A stretch of DNA of 64,000 nucleotides from CAVSVP01 sp963731125 (GCA_963731125.1 CAVSVP010000009.1:620001-684000), one strand, 5' to 3'. Positions 1 through 9,280 are shown, numbered from the stretch's first letter. Notes: generated from the sequence alone by a model not told the origin. A program made the numbers and translations.

Positions 1-267
1 CACTCTATACCATGCAATTCAAGTATAAAATCCATAAGATTGATGATAACTCGTTATCTGTCGTCGGGCTCAACCTGTAGAGCAGAGATATTGTTAAGAT
101 ATCTAACCAATTCGACTTTTATAACTGACCCCCTGTCGCATTTTGCGGTAGCAGGTAGCAGGTAGCAGGCACCGGGAGAATTTGCCATGCTTTATTCGCT
201 ATTCTGGAACAGGCACCTATCGACAACCGCTAGGTTATATTTTATTCGCGATATCGTTTAGCACGGC
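1..267. other. Upstream intergenic stretch with a short tandem repeat
   Basis: No coding region is supported here. Positions 147-167 hold three head-to-tail copies of the heptamer GGTAGCA, followed by GG. The left part is AT-rich and could hold the promoter of the following aspartoacylase-like pair, but I see no convincing -35/-10 pair. Confidence 0.5.
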
Positions 268-1224
268 ATGGAAAAACAACTCGAAACCATTTTTTCAGTG
301 AATCTTCCTTACCAGGAAACATTGAACATTCGGCGTAGCGTTTATCAGGGCAGCGCAAATCCCCGTGTGGCTGTGGTCGCCGGGATTGATGGCGACGAAC
401 TGGAAGGACTTTATATTTGCCACTGTTTAGCGGCTAGGTTAGAGGCATTAAACCAAACTCATCCTCACGCCCTACGCGGACGGGTAGAACTCTACCCCGC
501 TTTAAACCCTTTAGGACTAGATACCCTGCAACGCAGGATGTCCGGTTACGCTAGCGATTTGACCCTGAGTTTCCCTGGTTATGCCGAGGGGTCATTACCG
601 CAACGTATCGCTGCTGCAATGCTAGCGTATCTGCAAGATGCCGCCCTGGTCATCGTCATCCGTGCCGGTCATCTCTATCAACGAGAACTCCCTCAGATAC
701 GGATTGATCGGCGTTTTGCCGACGCGCTTTTCCCCCTAGCCCAGCGCTTAAGGCCAGCAGTCATTTGCTTGCAAGCAGCTAGCAAAAATGTTGAAACCAC
801 TCTTGACTATAATCTGAATACCCGGGGAGCTCGTTGTCTACTTGTGAAAATGGGAACAGGCATGGGCTTAACACCGCATTTCTGCGCACCACTCCTAACC
901 GGCATTCTTACGGTTTGGCAAGATTTAAGTGTGCTTGCTTTCGACGTGGAATTACCAACACGCCGATATCATCCGCTCGTTACCGATGATGATCATATCC
1001 ACAATATACGAGCAGCGATTTCAGGATTGTTCATCGCCACTTCAGAAGAATACCGCGTCAACGTAACCTCAGGAGAACAGATAGGCCGTATTGTGTCTCC
1101 TTTCGAAGGTCAAGTTTTAGCAGAAATTCACGCTCCTGTAACCGGTGCTTTGCTCACGCAGCGCCGGTACTCTCTGGTTTATGAAGGATCTTTGCTGGCT
1201 CGCGTTGCGGAAAAATGCACCTAA
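268..1224 (+). CDS. Succinylglutamate desuccinylase/aspartoacylase-like protein (M14 fold), first of a pair
   Basis: This 318-residue protein has the layout of the aspartoacylase/succinylglutamate desuccinylase family: an N-terminal carboxypeptidase-like domain and a C-terminal beta-barrel resembling a biotinyl-like domain (from about residue 265, GEQIGRIVSPFEGQVLAEIH). Family enzymes hydrolyse amide bonds of N-acyl amino acids using zinc held by an H-x-x-E motif and a later His. Here the motif region reads AGIDGDELEG, where the usual His is Asp, and the later region reads VIRAGH, so a canonical zinc site is not evident. It lies 13 nt upstream of a paralogue with the same layout, suggesting one transcript and possibly a heteromer. 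Substrate is unknown, and it may be a divergent or non-catalytic member. Confidence 0.75.
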   Translation: MEKQLETIFSVNLPYQETLNIRRSVYQGSANPRVAVVAGIDGDELEGLYICHCLAARLEALNQTHPHALRGRVELYPALNPLGLDTLQRRMSGYASDLTLSFPGYAEGSLPQRIAAAMLAYLQDAALVIVIRAGHLYQRELPQIRIDRRFADALFPLAQRLRPAVICLQAASKNVETTLDYNLNTRGARCLLVKMGTGMGLTPHFCAPLLTGILTVWQDLSVLAFDVELPTRRYHPLVTDDDHIHNIRAAISGLFIATSEEYRVNVTSGEQIGRIVSPFEGQVLAEIHAPVTGALLTQRRYSLVYEGSLLARVAEKCT

Positions 1225-1237
1225 AGGAATAAGCTGT

Positions 1238-2182
1238 ATGAGCACACCCTCACTGTTCAAGATGAGCGCACCACTGCGCGACAATTTTGACATGCTCTAT
1301 CATGATATTGGTCCTCAAGAACGCACCCCTCGTTTAGCCCTAGTCGCGGGTCCCTATGGTAACGAGCTGAACGGATTATTTGTCCTTACAAGGTTGGCGG
1401 ATTTTTTGAACCAAATCTATTCCGGCCAACGCTCAGGGCAACGTTTGCGGGAACGGGTAGTCATTATCCCAGCGGTTCACTTGGCAGGTGCTAGTATTCT
1501 CTCGCCTGATAGGAGCGATATCAACTACACGTTACCCGATTATGAAACAGATGAAATCATTCAGCGTATTGCTGCCGCGGTACTAAGAGCGACCCGAAAA
1601 GCATATTATCGAGTCGATATTCATGCATCCAATCTAGTTGAGGAGGTACCCCAGGTCAGGCTTTATGAACCCAATGATGATGAGCGTGCCAGTGCTTGTC
1701 TGTTTGGTCTACCGGCGGTTATTGAACAACCCATCAACACTGTGCTGTCTACTCACTGGGTCCATACCTGGCGCCAATACGGCGGCGAAAACTTTGTGAT
1801 ACAAGGCGGCCAGGCAGGTAACCTGCAGACAGTTCACTGCGAGGTTCTATTTCGCGCGCTCGTGGCTTTTTTGGATCGTACTGGTATTGTTGATGGCCTT
1901 GTCCTCTCCGAGGAGGAAGAAAATCTACGTTATTTTGGAGTTCATCAAACTTATACCGTACTCTCCGAACATTCCGGCATCTTTGTCTCCCGTCTGGAAA
2001 TAGGGCGTTGGGTTCAAGCTGGCGAATGTCTGGGTATCATCTATCATGGTTTTACCGGTAAGTTTCGGACCGCGATAAATGCGCCTGTATCCGGTTTGGT
2101 GGGAAGCCTGCGTCGTCAGCCTCTTTTGTGTGCGGGCGATTTTGTGGCTCGCATTCTGACTACTGAGAAATCCGGTGGTTGA
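1238..2182 (+). CDS. Succinylglutamate desuccinylase/aspartoacylase-like protein (M14 fold), second of a pair
   Basis: A 314-residue paralogue of the preceding gene. I chose the ATG at 1238 because it follows an AAAGGAAT ribosome-binding sequence and avoids overlap with the upstream gene; the frame is open further upstream. The motif region reads VAGPYGNELNG, so the second zinc ligand Glu is kept but the usual His is Tyr. A DIHAS segment near residue 130 may supply one ligand that the first paralogue lacks. The C-terminal beta domain (GIFVSRLEIGRWVQAGECLG onward) matches that of its partner. The complementary loss of ligands suggests the two could act together, but that is inference. Substrate unknown. 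Confidence 0.75.
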   Translation: MSTPSLFKMSAPLRDNFDMLYHDIGPQERTPRLALVAGPYGNELNGLFVLTRLADFLNQIYSGQRSGQRLRERVVIIPAVHLAGASILSPDRSDINYTLPDYETDEIIQRIAAAVLRATRKAYYRVDIHASNLVEEVPQVRLYEPNDDERASACLFGLPAVIEQPINTVLSTHWVHTWRQYGGENFVIQGGQAGNLQTVHCEVLFRALVAFLDRTGIVDGLVLSEEEENLRYFGVHQTYTVLSEHSGIFVSRLEIGRWVQAGECLGIIYHGFTGKFRTAINAPVSGLVGSLRRQPLLCAGDFVARILTTEKSGG

Positions 2183-2317
2183 GCGGTACGCATCTAGTCA
2201 ACCCTTTACTCAACTCTGGTCTTAACGGCTGAATAACTGAGACGGGTGTGGCTTCTCGTTGGTCTACCAGTCATAAGAAATGCTACGGATGAGTTTAAAA
2301 AATTTTACAAATCTTAA

Positions 2318-2363
2318 TTGAACGCTGTTCATTTTATGTTATTATTTAAATGAACGTTGTTCA
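2318..2363 (+). promoter_or_regulatory. Candidate pspA promoter with a double palindromic operator
   Basis: Two near-identical palindromes, TGAACGCTGTTCA (2319-2331) and TGAACGTTGTTCA (2351-2363), share the form TGAAC-N3-GTTCA and lie 32 bp apart centre to centre, about three helical turns. A candidate -35 TTGAAC (2318-2323) and -10 TATTAT (2340-2345) with a 16-bp spacer place the first operator on the -35 and the second just past the -10. This geometry suits repression by a dimeric regulator, for example of the TetR class. No regulator gene is adjacent. Confidence 0.6.
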
Positions 2364-2398
2364 ATACAGTAAAAAGTTTATCATAGGAGAGTGTTATC

Positions 2399-3088
2399 AT
2401 GAATTTAATCAAGCGTATCACCGATCTGCTGAAAGCAGACTTGCACTACCTTATCGACCAAGCCGAGGATCCTGAGCGTATGCTGCAACAGGTCATCCGC
2501 GAGATAGACAGCAACATAAGCAAAGCTAAAATAGGCGTGGTCAAAGCCATTGCCAGTGAAAAACAGTTGCTCGGCCAACTCGAAGACAATCGAGGGCAAA
2601 CTACTGCCTGGGCCGAGCGCGCCGAGTGTGCCCTAAGCAATGGCCAGGAGGGTCTTGCGAGAAAGGCACTCATTCGTAAGTTTGACTACGAGCGTATCGC
2701 CGCAAGCCTCGAATCATCGTGGACGGCGGCTAAAAATACCGTTACACAGCTGAAAGCCCAGCTGCAAACTCTGAAAGCCAAACGAGCCGAGCTCTTACAC
2801 AGGCAGATGGTACTGCTTGCCAGGCAGCGTGCAGCCAACGCTCAATGTTACCTGAATAAGACCCTAAACTATTTTCAGCATGATCTGGACATTCAGGAAA
2901 AGTTTATTCGGCTAGAAACCCGCATTGCCGAAAGAGAGGCGGAAGCGCAAGCTTTCACCGAAATACTGGAGGAACCAGAACCGCTGGCGCAGGAATGTGA
3001 TAACTTGGCAATGACGATGCGTGTCGAGGAGGAACTTGCGTTGCTTAAACAGAAAATACCACATTCCACTGCTCAGGATGAACTCTAG
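2399..3088 (+). CDS. pspA: PspA/IM30 family phage-shock/membrane-maintenance protein
   Basis: A 229-residue, almost entirely helical protein matching PspA/IM30: an amphipathic N-terminal helix (MNLIKRITDLLKADLHYLID) followed by long coiled coils with the early family signature DPERMLQQVIREID. PspA-type proteins polymerise on the inner face of the cytoplasmic membrane and protect it under stress. A clear ribosome-binding site (ATAGGAGAG) precedes the ATG. A small two-helix membrane protein follows 68 nt later, a pairing often seen for stand-alone PspA genes that lack pspBC. Expression is probably controlled by the palindromic operators upstream. No pspF or other sigma-54 psp components are visible nearby. 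Confidence 0.88.
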   Translation: MNLIKRITDLLKADLHYLIDQAEDPERMLQQVIREIDSNISKAKIGVVKAIASEKQLLGQLEDNRGQTTAWAERAECALSNGQEGLARKALIRKFDYERIAASLESSWTAAKNTVTQLKAQLQTLKAKRAELLHRQMVLLARQRAANAQCYLNKTLNYFQHDLDIQEKFIRLETRIAEREAEAQAFTEILEEPEPLAQECDNLAMTMRVEEELALLKQKIPHSTAQDEL

Positions 3089-3156
3089 CAATTGCGGACA
3101 AACGCGAACGCTACCTAGCACTCACCCCATCATGCGTCTATTAAGGAGATATTGCT

Positions 3157-3447
3157 ATGGAAATTATTCAAAGCCTGCAACAAAACTCATCATCTTGGTT
3201 ATTTTTTGTTAAGACGTCGTTCGCAATTGCCGTATTTGCCATGGGCATTGGCATTTTCTTTTTACCCACGGATCTATGGGTAAAGGGTTACATGGCCATG
3301 GGCACTCTTTTTGTAATTGGTTCCACTTTTACGCTTACCAAAACACTCCGAGATGAGTTTGAAGGCAAAAAAATCATCAATAAAATTCAGGACGCCAGAA
3401 CAGAAAAAATGCTCAAGGAATATGACGCCGATACCAACTCTCTTTAG
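3157..3447 (+). CDS. Small two-helix inner-membrane protein, YiaA/YiaB type
   Basis: A 96-residue protein with two hydrophobic segments, about residues 16-36 and 42-62, and a charged C-terminal tail (RDEFEGKKIINKIQ...). This matches the YiaAB two-helix domain. The ATG follows a strong TAAGGAGAT ribosome-binding site. Its place directly behind pspA suggests cotranscription and a role as membrane partner or anchor for PspA, which is inferred from context only. The last 20 residues are hydrophilic and probably cytoplasmic. Biochemical function of this family is not established. Confidence 0.75.
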   Translation: MEIIQSLQQNSSSWLFFVKTSFAIAVFAMGIGIFFLPTDLWVKGYMAMGTLFVIGSTFTLTKTLRDEFEGKKIINKIQDARTEKMLKEYDADTNSL

Positions 3448-3588
3448 GCGTTTAGTTTATTCACCACTGCTGCTCGCATGAACACCGAACTGCGAGCGGC
3501 AGCGCTAATTCGCAAACGAAATTCTCGTTACTATTAGGAAACCGAACCACTCAAGCGCATACCTGCAAACTCTACCGTCGAGGCAATC

Positions 3589-5640
3589 ATGGTCAAGGCC
3601 CCGGAATTGGCACACGTACGTAATATTGGCATTGCAGCCCATGTGGACGCTGGAAAAACCACTCTTACCGAAAGGGTGCTCTACTATGCGGGCGTTTCCC
3701 ACAAAATCGGGGAAGTCCACGAAGGTGCCGCCCATATGGATTATCTCGCCGAAGAACAGGCCCATGGCATTACCATTATGTCTGCCATTACTAAGGCTCC
3801 GTGGGGGGAGCATATTATTCAATTAATCGATACACCCGGACATGTCGATTTCACGATCGAGGTGGAGCGCACCATGCGGGTCTTGGATGGCTGCATCATC
3901 GTCCTGGATGGTGTACGCGGCGTGGAACCGCAGACCGAGACCGTCTGGCGGCAGCGTATTAAATTCGCGCTTCCTACGTTATTCTTCATCAATAAGATGG
4001 ACCGCCCCGGTGCCGATTTCAACCGGGCGCTTAAAACCATTCGCGACCGGTTGAGCGGTGAACCGATAGCCATCACGGTGCCTCTTCCCGAGCAGGGCAC
4101 GGTGGTTCACCTCATCGATAAAACACGAATGACTTTCGAGGGTGAAAAAGGCGAGATTGTGCAAACCTTGCCCTGTGATAAAGAGACCTGGGATGCCGTG
4201 CGCACGCATCGCGAGAACCTTCTCCTGATGGCGGCCGAAATGGACGACGCCGTCGCTGAGCAGGTGCTGACCGATGAGGAACCCAAGGTCGAAGCCATTT
4301 GGGCAGCGCTTCGTAAAGCCACCCTGAGCGGCAAGATGCAACCTTGTTTCGCCGGTAGTGCGCTACGCAATCAGGGAGTGCAGCCGCTCATGGACGGAAT
4401 TATCCGCTGCCTGCCGGCTCCTTATGAACGACCGGTCGCCATCGCCCGGCGTGCCGACGGCAACACGGAACAGGTAGAGATCACTCTTAAAGGCTCACTG
4501 GTTGCCCTGGTCTTTAAAGTGCAGATGTGGGAAGGCCGTCGCCACGTCTTTGTCCGCCTCTACCGGGGTTCCCTTAAACCCGGCGATTTGGTAGCGATTC
4601 TTAAGAGCGACGGCACTTTGGAGAAGGAACGGGTCGCTCGGTTATTTGACGTAGACGCTAATAAAAAAACCCGCATTGACCAAGCCGTAGCCGGGGAGAT
4701 TGTTCTGCTGGCCGGATTGCGCAGGGCCACCACGGGTGATACGCTGTGCCCCCCTGAGCACCCTCTGGTGCTTGAGCGTATTGAAAGCCGCGAGCCAGTG
4801 CTAAGCCTAGCGATCGAACCGAGTTCAAGTGCAGATGAAGAAAAGTTATTAGAGTCCCTCGATAAACTTCAGCAAGAAGACCCTACACTCAAGCTGGAAA
4901 ATGACCCGGAAACAGGTCAACGGGTACTCCGTGGCATGGGGGAACTGCATCTGCAAATTGCCTGTGAGCGACTCAACCGGGAATTTAACCAGCAGGTTCG
5001 GATGGGCACACCTTCCGTAGTCGTGCGTGAAACCATCACGCAACCAGGCAGCGCAGAAGCTCTTTACCACCGGCTGCTCGACATAGAAGGTAAGCGTATT
5101 GAGCTGAAGGCCTGGACTCAGGTAAGCGTGTCTCCTTGCTCTCGAGGAACGGGTCTGCAGGTACTATGTAGTCCGCTCGTCATACCCGAAGGTGCTGACC
5201 TTACCCCCATCCAGGCTGAGGCAGTTACCGCTGGTGCTTACGATGGCGTAGCCAGCGGCCCCCTCGAAGGCGCGCCTCTGCAGGATTTGGAAGTTAACGT
5301 AGAACAGGTGGAACTTTTTGGCACCGCATCGACTGCCCAAGCTCTGCGTGTTGCCGTTGCCGAGGCGGTCCGTAAAGCCGTTGCGAAGGCCGCCGGTGTT
5401 GTGCTGCGCCCGATTATGTTCACCGAAGTCATCGTACCCGAAGAAGATATGGGGGTCGTGCTCGGCGACTTGCAATCCCGCCATGCCATCATTCACGCTA
5501 CGGCAACATTAGGGAATACGACTGCCATTACTTGCTACTGTCCCCTAGACGGACTTCTAGGCTATATTACCGATCTCCGCAGCATGACCCATGGTCGTGG
5601 GCAGTTTACGATGCGTTTTGAGCGCTTCGATGAGGCTTAA
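3589..5640 (+). CDS. fusA: Elongation factor G paralogue, translational GTPase
   Basis: A 683-residue GTPase with all EF-G domains. It has the P-loop AHVDAGKTT (residues 17-25), switch II DTPGHVDF, NKMDRPGADF (G4), then domains II-V ending in a full-length C-terminus. EF-G drives ribosomal translocation and, with RRF, ribosome recycling. Canonical EF-G reads EQERGITI in the switch I region; here it is EEQAHGITI. The gene also stands alone rather than with rpsL-rpsG-tuf. Both points suggest a second EF-G copy specialised in recycling or stress, rather than the main housekeeping factor. The ATG follows GAGGCAATC. The fusA symbol therefore denotes the family; assignment as the main EF-G is uncertain. 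Confidence 0.8.
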   Translation: MVKAPELAHVRNIGIAAHVDAGKTTLTERVLYYAGVSHKIGEVHEGAAHMDYLAEEQAHGITIMSAITKAPWGEHIIQLIDTPGHVDFTIEVERTMRVLDGCIIVLDGVRGVEPQTETVWRQRIKFALPTLFFINKMDRPGADFNRALKTIRDRLSGEPIAITVPLPEQGTVVHLIDKTRMTFEGEKGEIVQTLPCDKETWDAVRTHRENLLLMAAEMDDAVAEQVLTDEEPKVEAIWAALRKATLSGKMQPCFAGSALRNQGVQPLMDGIIRCLPAPYERPVAIARRADGNTEQVEITLKGSLVALVFKVQMWEGRRHVFVRLYRGSLKPGDLVAILKSDGTLEKERVARLFDVDANKKTRIDQAVAGEIVLLAGLRRATTGDTLCPPEHPLVLERIESREPVLSLAIEPSSSADEEKLLESLDKLQQEDPTLKLENDPETGQRVLRGMGELHLQIACERLNREFNQQVRMGTPSVVVRETITQPGSAEALYHRLLDIEGKRIELKAWTQVSVSPCSRGTGLQVLCSPLVIPEGADLTPIQAEAVTAGAYDGVASGPLEGAPLQDLEVNVEQVELFGTASTAQALRVAVAEAVRKAVAKAAGVVLRPIMFTEVIVPEEDMGVVLGDLQSRHAIIHATATLGNTTAITCYCPLDGLLGYITDLRSMTHGRGQFTMRFERFDEA

Positions 5641-5697
5641 GAAAATATCGCACCAATAGGAAGGCAGGATGCAACTAAACAAATCAGAGAGCCGAAA

Positions 5698-6744
5698 GTG
5701 GATGGTTGGCCGTTACTAGAAAGGATAGTTGCCGTTGCACTGTTAGGCCTTGTTGCCATCTTCTGGTTGATTCTCTATCTGCTTAGGCGCAGAAGAGAAA
5801 CGCAAGAATTCCGTAAAATAGCGGCGCAAAGGAAAGCGGCTTTACAAGCAGCTGCTGAGAAAGCCGCCAGAGAAAAAACAATGCAGGCAACTATTGCTGC
5901 AATTCAGGCTGAAGCGGAGCAGCTGGCCTTGCGCAGAGCGGCGCAAGAGCGAGCGGTGGCAGAGCGGGCAGCCGCAGAACAAGCTGCGACGGAATTAGCT
6001 ATTGCTGAATGGATTGCTGTTGAGGAAGCCGAATCTTTAAGGCGAATAGCGGAACAGTCGGAACAGGAAAAATGCGAAGCTGAACAGACCAAAATACAGC
6101 ATAGGGTGATGGATCAATATATTGCTGAGTGGGCTGCAGCGCTACAAAAGGGGTTGGATCCTGCGCCCACCCCTCACCCCTTAGCGCCTAGTCCAGTCAC
6201 AAAGGAATCAGCCGACATTTTCAAAACCCAGGTGTTAGACCTAACACAACGAGTAAAAAAAGAAGCCGATGAACTGGAATTTATTATCAACGAAATACAA
6301 ACTCATGTGGATTTTCTGCCGATAGAAGTTCAGGAAACCATCGATAAATGGAAAAAGGGAGAGGCTTATCGCTACAATACCTTTGAGGATCTTAAGCTTA
6401 AATTCCGGTACAAAGCCTATTCCATAAGGGATGGCTGGGACATGCTTTATAGGTACAGCAATTGGCTGGCAAGGCAACGACAAACACTGCTTGATTTGCT
6501 AAACCAGCTCGGCCTAATAGGCACCCCATCGGAAAGTATAATGGCTAGAATAAATAGCGTCGAAAAAGCAGAATGGGATAAGTATCCGGAAATGAACATG
6601 GACATCATATTTACACTGAAGGAGATGCGCGATATAGTGGAAACGCTGAAGAATATGGCGTCCAGACTCAAAGACTTGGAGACCACCTGTAAAAAACGTT
6701 CCGAACAAATAATAAGGCCACCCTGGGATCCCAAAGGGCAGTGA
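5698..6744 (+). CDS. Membrane-anchored coiled-coil protein of unknown function
   Basis: A 348-residue protein with one N-terminal transmembrane helix (about residues 9-28, followed by LRRRR) and a long Ala/Glu-rich coiled coil to about residue 150 (repeats such as AERAAAEQAATELAIAEW). A Pro-rich linker (PAPTPHPLAPSP) leads to a helical C-terminal domain of about 170 residues. The positive-inside rule puts the bulk in the cytoplasm. I recognise no family. The start is uncertain: the in-frame start is GTG at 5698 with a weak ribosome-binding site, while a better-placed ATG at 5669 is in another frame and stops after 16 codons. A small frameshift at the 5' end is possible. Confidence 0.6.
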   Translation: MDGWPLLERIVAVALLGLVAIFWLILYLLRRRRETQEFRKIAAQRKAALQAAAEKAAREKTMQATIAAIQAEAEQLALRRAAQERAVAERAAAEQAATELAIAEWIAVEEAESLRRIAEQSEQEKCEAEQTKIQHRVMDQYIAEWAAALQKGLDPAPTPHPLAPSPVTKESADIFKTQVLDLTQRVKKEADELEFIINEIQTHVDFLPIEVQETIDKWKKGEAYRYNTFEDLKLKFRYKAYSIRDGWDMLYRYSNWLARQRQTLLDLLNQLGLIGTPSESIMARINSVEKAEWDKYPEMNMDIIFTLKEMRDIVETLKNMASRLKDLETTCKKRSEQIIRPPWDPKGQ

Positions 6745-6841
6745 TAAGCTGGCAAACCTTACGCCGCTCAGTGCCTCTAATTTTTTAGACACATTCCTTT
6801 TCTCTACCAAAGCATTTATCGAGCAATCCAACGAGTACGAC

Positions 6842-7732
6842 ATGGCAGACATTATCGACGGCAAACATTTCGCCGCCAACTTGCGTGCCGCTATTGCCCA
6901 ACAAGTCACGCGATTGCGGGAAGATCACGATATTGCGCCGGGTCTTGCCGTCATCTTAGTAGGCGAAGATCCCGCTAGTCAGGTTTATGTGCGCAACAAA
7001 GCTCGCCAGGCTCAGGAATTAGGCATGGCATCCTTTGAGCACCGACTACCGGTCCATACGCCACAACAGCAGGTACTCGACCTGCTCAAACACTTGAATA
7101 ACGATTCTGCCGTTCATGGTATCCTGGTACAGCTTCCTTTGCCTAAACAAATCAATCCAACGGCGGTCATCGACACCATTCATCTCACTAAAGATGTGGA
7201 CGGCTTTAAACCTGTTAATATGGGTTTATTGTTAAGCGGGGATGAAGGCATCGTGCCTTGTACACCGTTGGGCTGCCTAATGTTATTGAAAAACCGTTTA
7301 GGTGATCTCTCTGGATTGCGTGCTCTCGTGGTGGGACGCTCAAAGATTGTCGGCAAGCCGATGGCCGCTTTACTGTTGCGCGAAAACTGTACCGTGACAA
7401 TTGCCCATTCCCATACCCTAGCACTGGCGGAAGAATGCAAGCGTGCTGATATTCTTGTCGCGGCAGTCGGCAACCCCCAAATGATCAAGGGACATTGGCT
7501 TAAACCCGGCGCTACAGTCATCGATGTGGGCATCAATCGCATTGCTACCGGCAACAATAAGGCCCGGTTAGTCGGTGATGTGGACTTTGCGGAAGCGGTT
7601 AAGGTAGCTGGCGCTATCACACCGGTGCCTGGTGGTGTAGGCCCTATGACAATTGCCTGTTTATTGCTCAACACCCTAACGGCCGCCTGCCGTCAGGAGG
7701 GTATTCCTGTGCCTGCGCTATCCGGTGAATGA
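6842..7732 (+). CDS. folD: Methylenetetrahydrofolate dehydrogenase/cyclohydrolase
   Basis: A 296-residue FolD, the usual length. It converts 5,10-methylene-THF to 10-formyl-THF in the cytoplasm by NADP-linked oxidation and then hydrolysis. The active-site Tyr and Lys lie in SQVYVRNKA (Y49, K53), the signature VDGFKPVNMG is intact, the nucleotide-binding region VVGRSKIVGKPMAALL is present, and PVPGGVGPMTIACLLLNT closes the fold. The stop overlaps the start of folC by ATGA, so the two are translationally coupled and form a folate one-carbon unit. Confidence 0.95.
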   Translation: MADIIDGKHFAANLRAAIAQQVTRLREDHDIAPGLAVILVGEDPASQVYVRNKARQAQELGMASFEHRLPVHTPQQQVLDLLKHLNNDSAVHGILVQLPLPKQINPTAVIDTIHLTKDVDGFKPVNMGLLLSGDEGIVPCTPLGCLMLLKNRLGDLSGLRALVVGRSKIVGKPMAALLLRENCTVTIAHSHTLALAEECKRADILVAAVGNPQMIKGHWLKPGATVIDVGINRIATGNNKARLVGDVDFAEAVKVAGAITPVPGGVGPMTIACLLLNTLTAACRQEGIPVPALSGE

Positions 7733-9120
7733 AACCTGCAGACCCTAGTAGCGCTCCTATTCACAATGCTGTGCAAAGCGGCATGTTTCTGGAAAGCCTT
7801 CTTCAGACCGTGCCACGTCCCTATGCACAACGAGCAGCGTTTGCCCAGCAAGCCATTCGACAGCTCCTCAACCGGCTAGGTAATCCGCATCGACGACTTA
7901 ATATCATTCATATTGCCGGTTCGAAAGGCAAGGGCTCCACCGCCCTTTTGACAGAGGCAATTTTGCTGGCCGCCGGCCGCCGTGTCGGAACTTTCACCTC
8001 ACCTCACCTCGAGCGGTGGACCGAGCGTTATCGAGTCGATGGCCAGGAAATTGCCGCTGACTGCTTTGCTGGAATCCTGGAATGCCTGCGGCCCCACGTA
8101 GTAGCCCTGCACGCCGAAAACCCATGCAACCCACCCAGTTTTTTTGATGCAGCCACCGCCGCGGCGCTACTGCTATTCTCTAAGGCGGACGTGGATTATG
8201 CTATTTTGGAAGCCGGCCTAGGAGGACGGTTGGACGCCACTAACATCGTCCAGCCTGTGGTCACTTGCATCACCAGTATTGAATTGGAACATACGGAAAA
8301 ACTAGGCAACACCCTTTCCGCTATCGCCCGAGAAAAAGCCGGTATTATTAAAGCCGGCATACCGGTGGTGGTGGGCAGTGTGCCGGAGGCGGCAGCATGG
8401 GAAATTGCGGCACGCGCTAAAGCAGTGCAAGCTCCTCGAATACAGCTTGGCAAAGCCTTACAGGTCAGCGTCAAGCCCGTCGGCTTTGCCATGGATTTGC
8501 ACATGCGCAGCGGCGCACTGGATATTGCTGCCACGCTACCCGTGCTAGGCCAGCATCAAGCTCAGAACAGTGCGCTGGCCATGGCCTGCGTACAGCAACT
8601 TAATGACTTTTCTCACGCTACCCTGATTCAGGCCACTCGGCACGGTCTTGCGAACGCAAACCTTCCCGGCCGTACCGAAATACTCAGCCGTAATCCCTGG
8701 ATCGTAGTGGACACCGCTCATACTCACGCATCGACCCACGCTCTGAGTCTGGCGCTGGCACGTATTCCAGCCCGGCAAATTCACTTTGTTGTGTCTTTGT
8801 CTAAAGACAAAGATCCAGAGACCGTCTGCACTCCGCTGCTGAATAAGGCTGCAAAGGTTGTCGTAACCCAGGCAGAACCGACCCGTTCTCTATCTCCCGA
8901 CACCCTCGCTGCAGTGTTTCGAAAACACTCTCCAAGCCTTCCCCTACGGATCACTCCCGATCCCATAGCCGCCGTGACAGACGCCTATCAAGCTCTTTCC
9001 ACCAACACATTGCTTTGTGTCACTGGATCAGTATATTTGGCGGGAATTGCCCGGTCTGTTTTGTCTGCTATTCTACGGCGCATCCATATCTATCCGAGCT
9101 TACCCGAAAAAAGTGACTAA
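7729..9120 (+). CDS. folC: Dihydrofolate/folylpolyglutamate synthase
   Basis: A 463-residue Mur-ligase-like enzyme that adds glutamates to folates with ATP. The P-loop GSKGKGSTA (about residues 64-72) is intact, as is the folate/omega-loop region with TSPHLERWTERYRVDG and the AGLGGRLDATN motif. The C-terminal Rossmann domain carries IVVDTAHTHAS, where the common form is DGAHN, a small deviation. It overlaps folD by 4 nt. I kept the ATG at 7729 because it is the coupled start; M19 is an alternative that would fit the family's usual N-terminus. The family is often bifunctional, and whether this copy has both activities cannot be told. Confidence 0.9.
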   Translation: MKPADPSSAPIHNAVQSGMFLESLLQTVPRPYAQRAAFAQQAIRQLLNRLGNPHRRLNIIHIAGSKGKGSTALLTEAILLAAGRRVGTFTSPHLERWTERYRVDGQEIAADCFAGILECLRPHVVALHAENPCNPPSFFDAATAAALLLFSKADVDYAILEAGLGGRLDATNIVQPVVTCITSIELEHTEKLGNTLSAIAREKAGIIKAGIPVVVGSVPEAAAWEIAARAKAVQAPRIQLGKALQVSVKPVGFAMDLHMRSGALDIAATLPVLGQHQAQNSALAMACVQQLNDFSHATLIQATRHGLANANLPGRTEILSRNPWIVVDTAHTHASTHALSLALARIPARQIHFVVSLSKDKDPETVCTPLLNKAAKVVVTQAEPTRSLSPDTLAAVFRKHSPSLPLRITPDPIAAVTDAYQALSTNTLLCVTGSVYLAGIARSVLSAILRRIHIYPSLPEKSD

Positions 9121-9242
9121 TCTTTCCTGTTGAACTGTTGCCTAGGAGTGCCCCAGCAACAGCGAATCCACCTGAAAATAACTGATTCCACCGAACGCTT
9201 CGAAACTTCGTTACCTTCCCAAGGCTATTATATTAAGGTATG

Positions 9243-9256
9243 CTGATTTTTATCAG
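9243..9256. promoter_or_regulatory. Palindrome upstream of the arsR-like gene
   Basis: CTGAT-TTTT-ATCAG is a perfect 5-bp inverted repeat with a 4-nt spacer, 24 bp ahead of the regulator's ATG. Its position fits an autoregulatory operator for the ArsR-type protein that follows. This is an inference from position and symmetry only. Confidence 0.35.
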
Positions 9257-9280
9257 TATTCGGCTGGAGCTTTCCAAACC

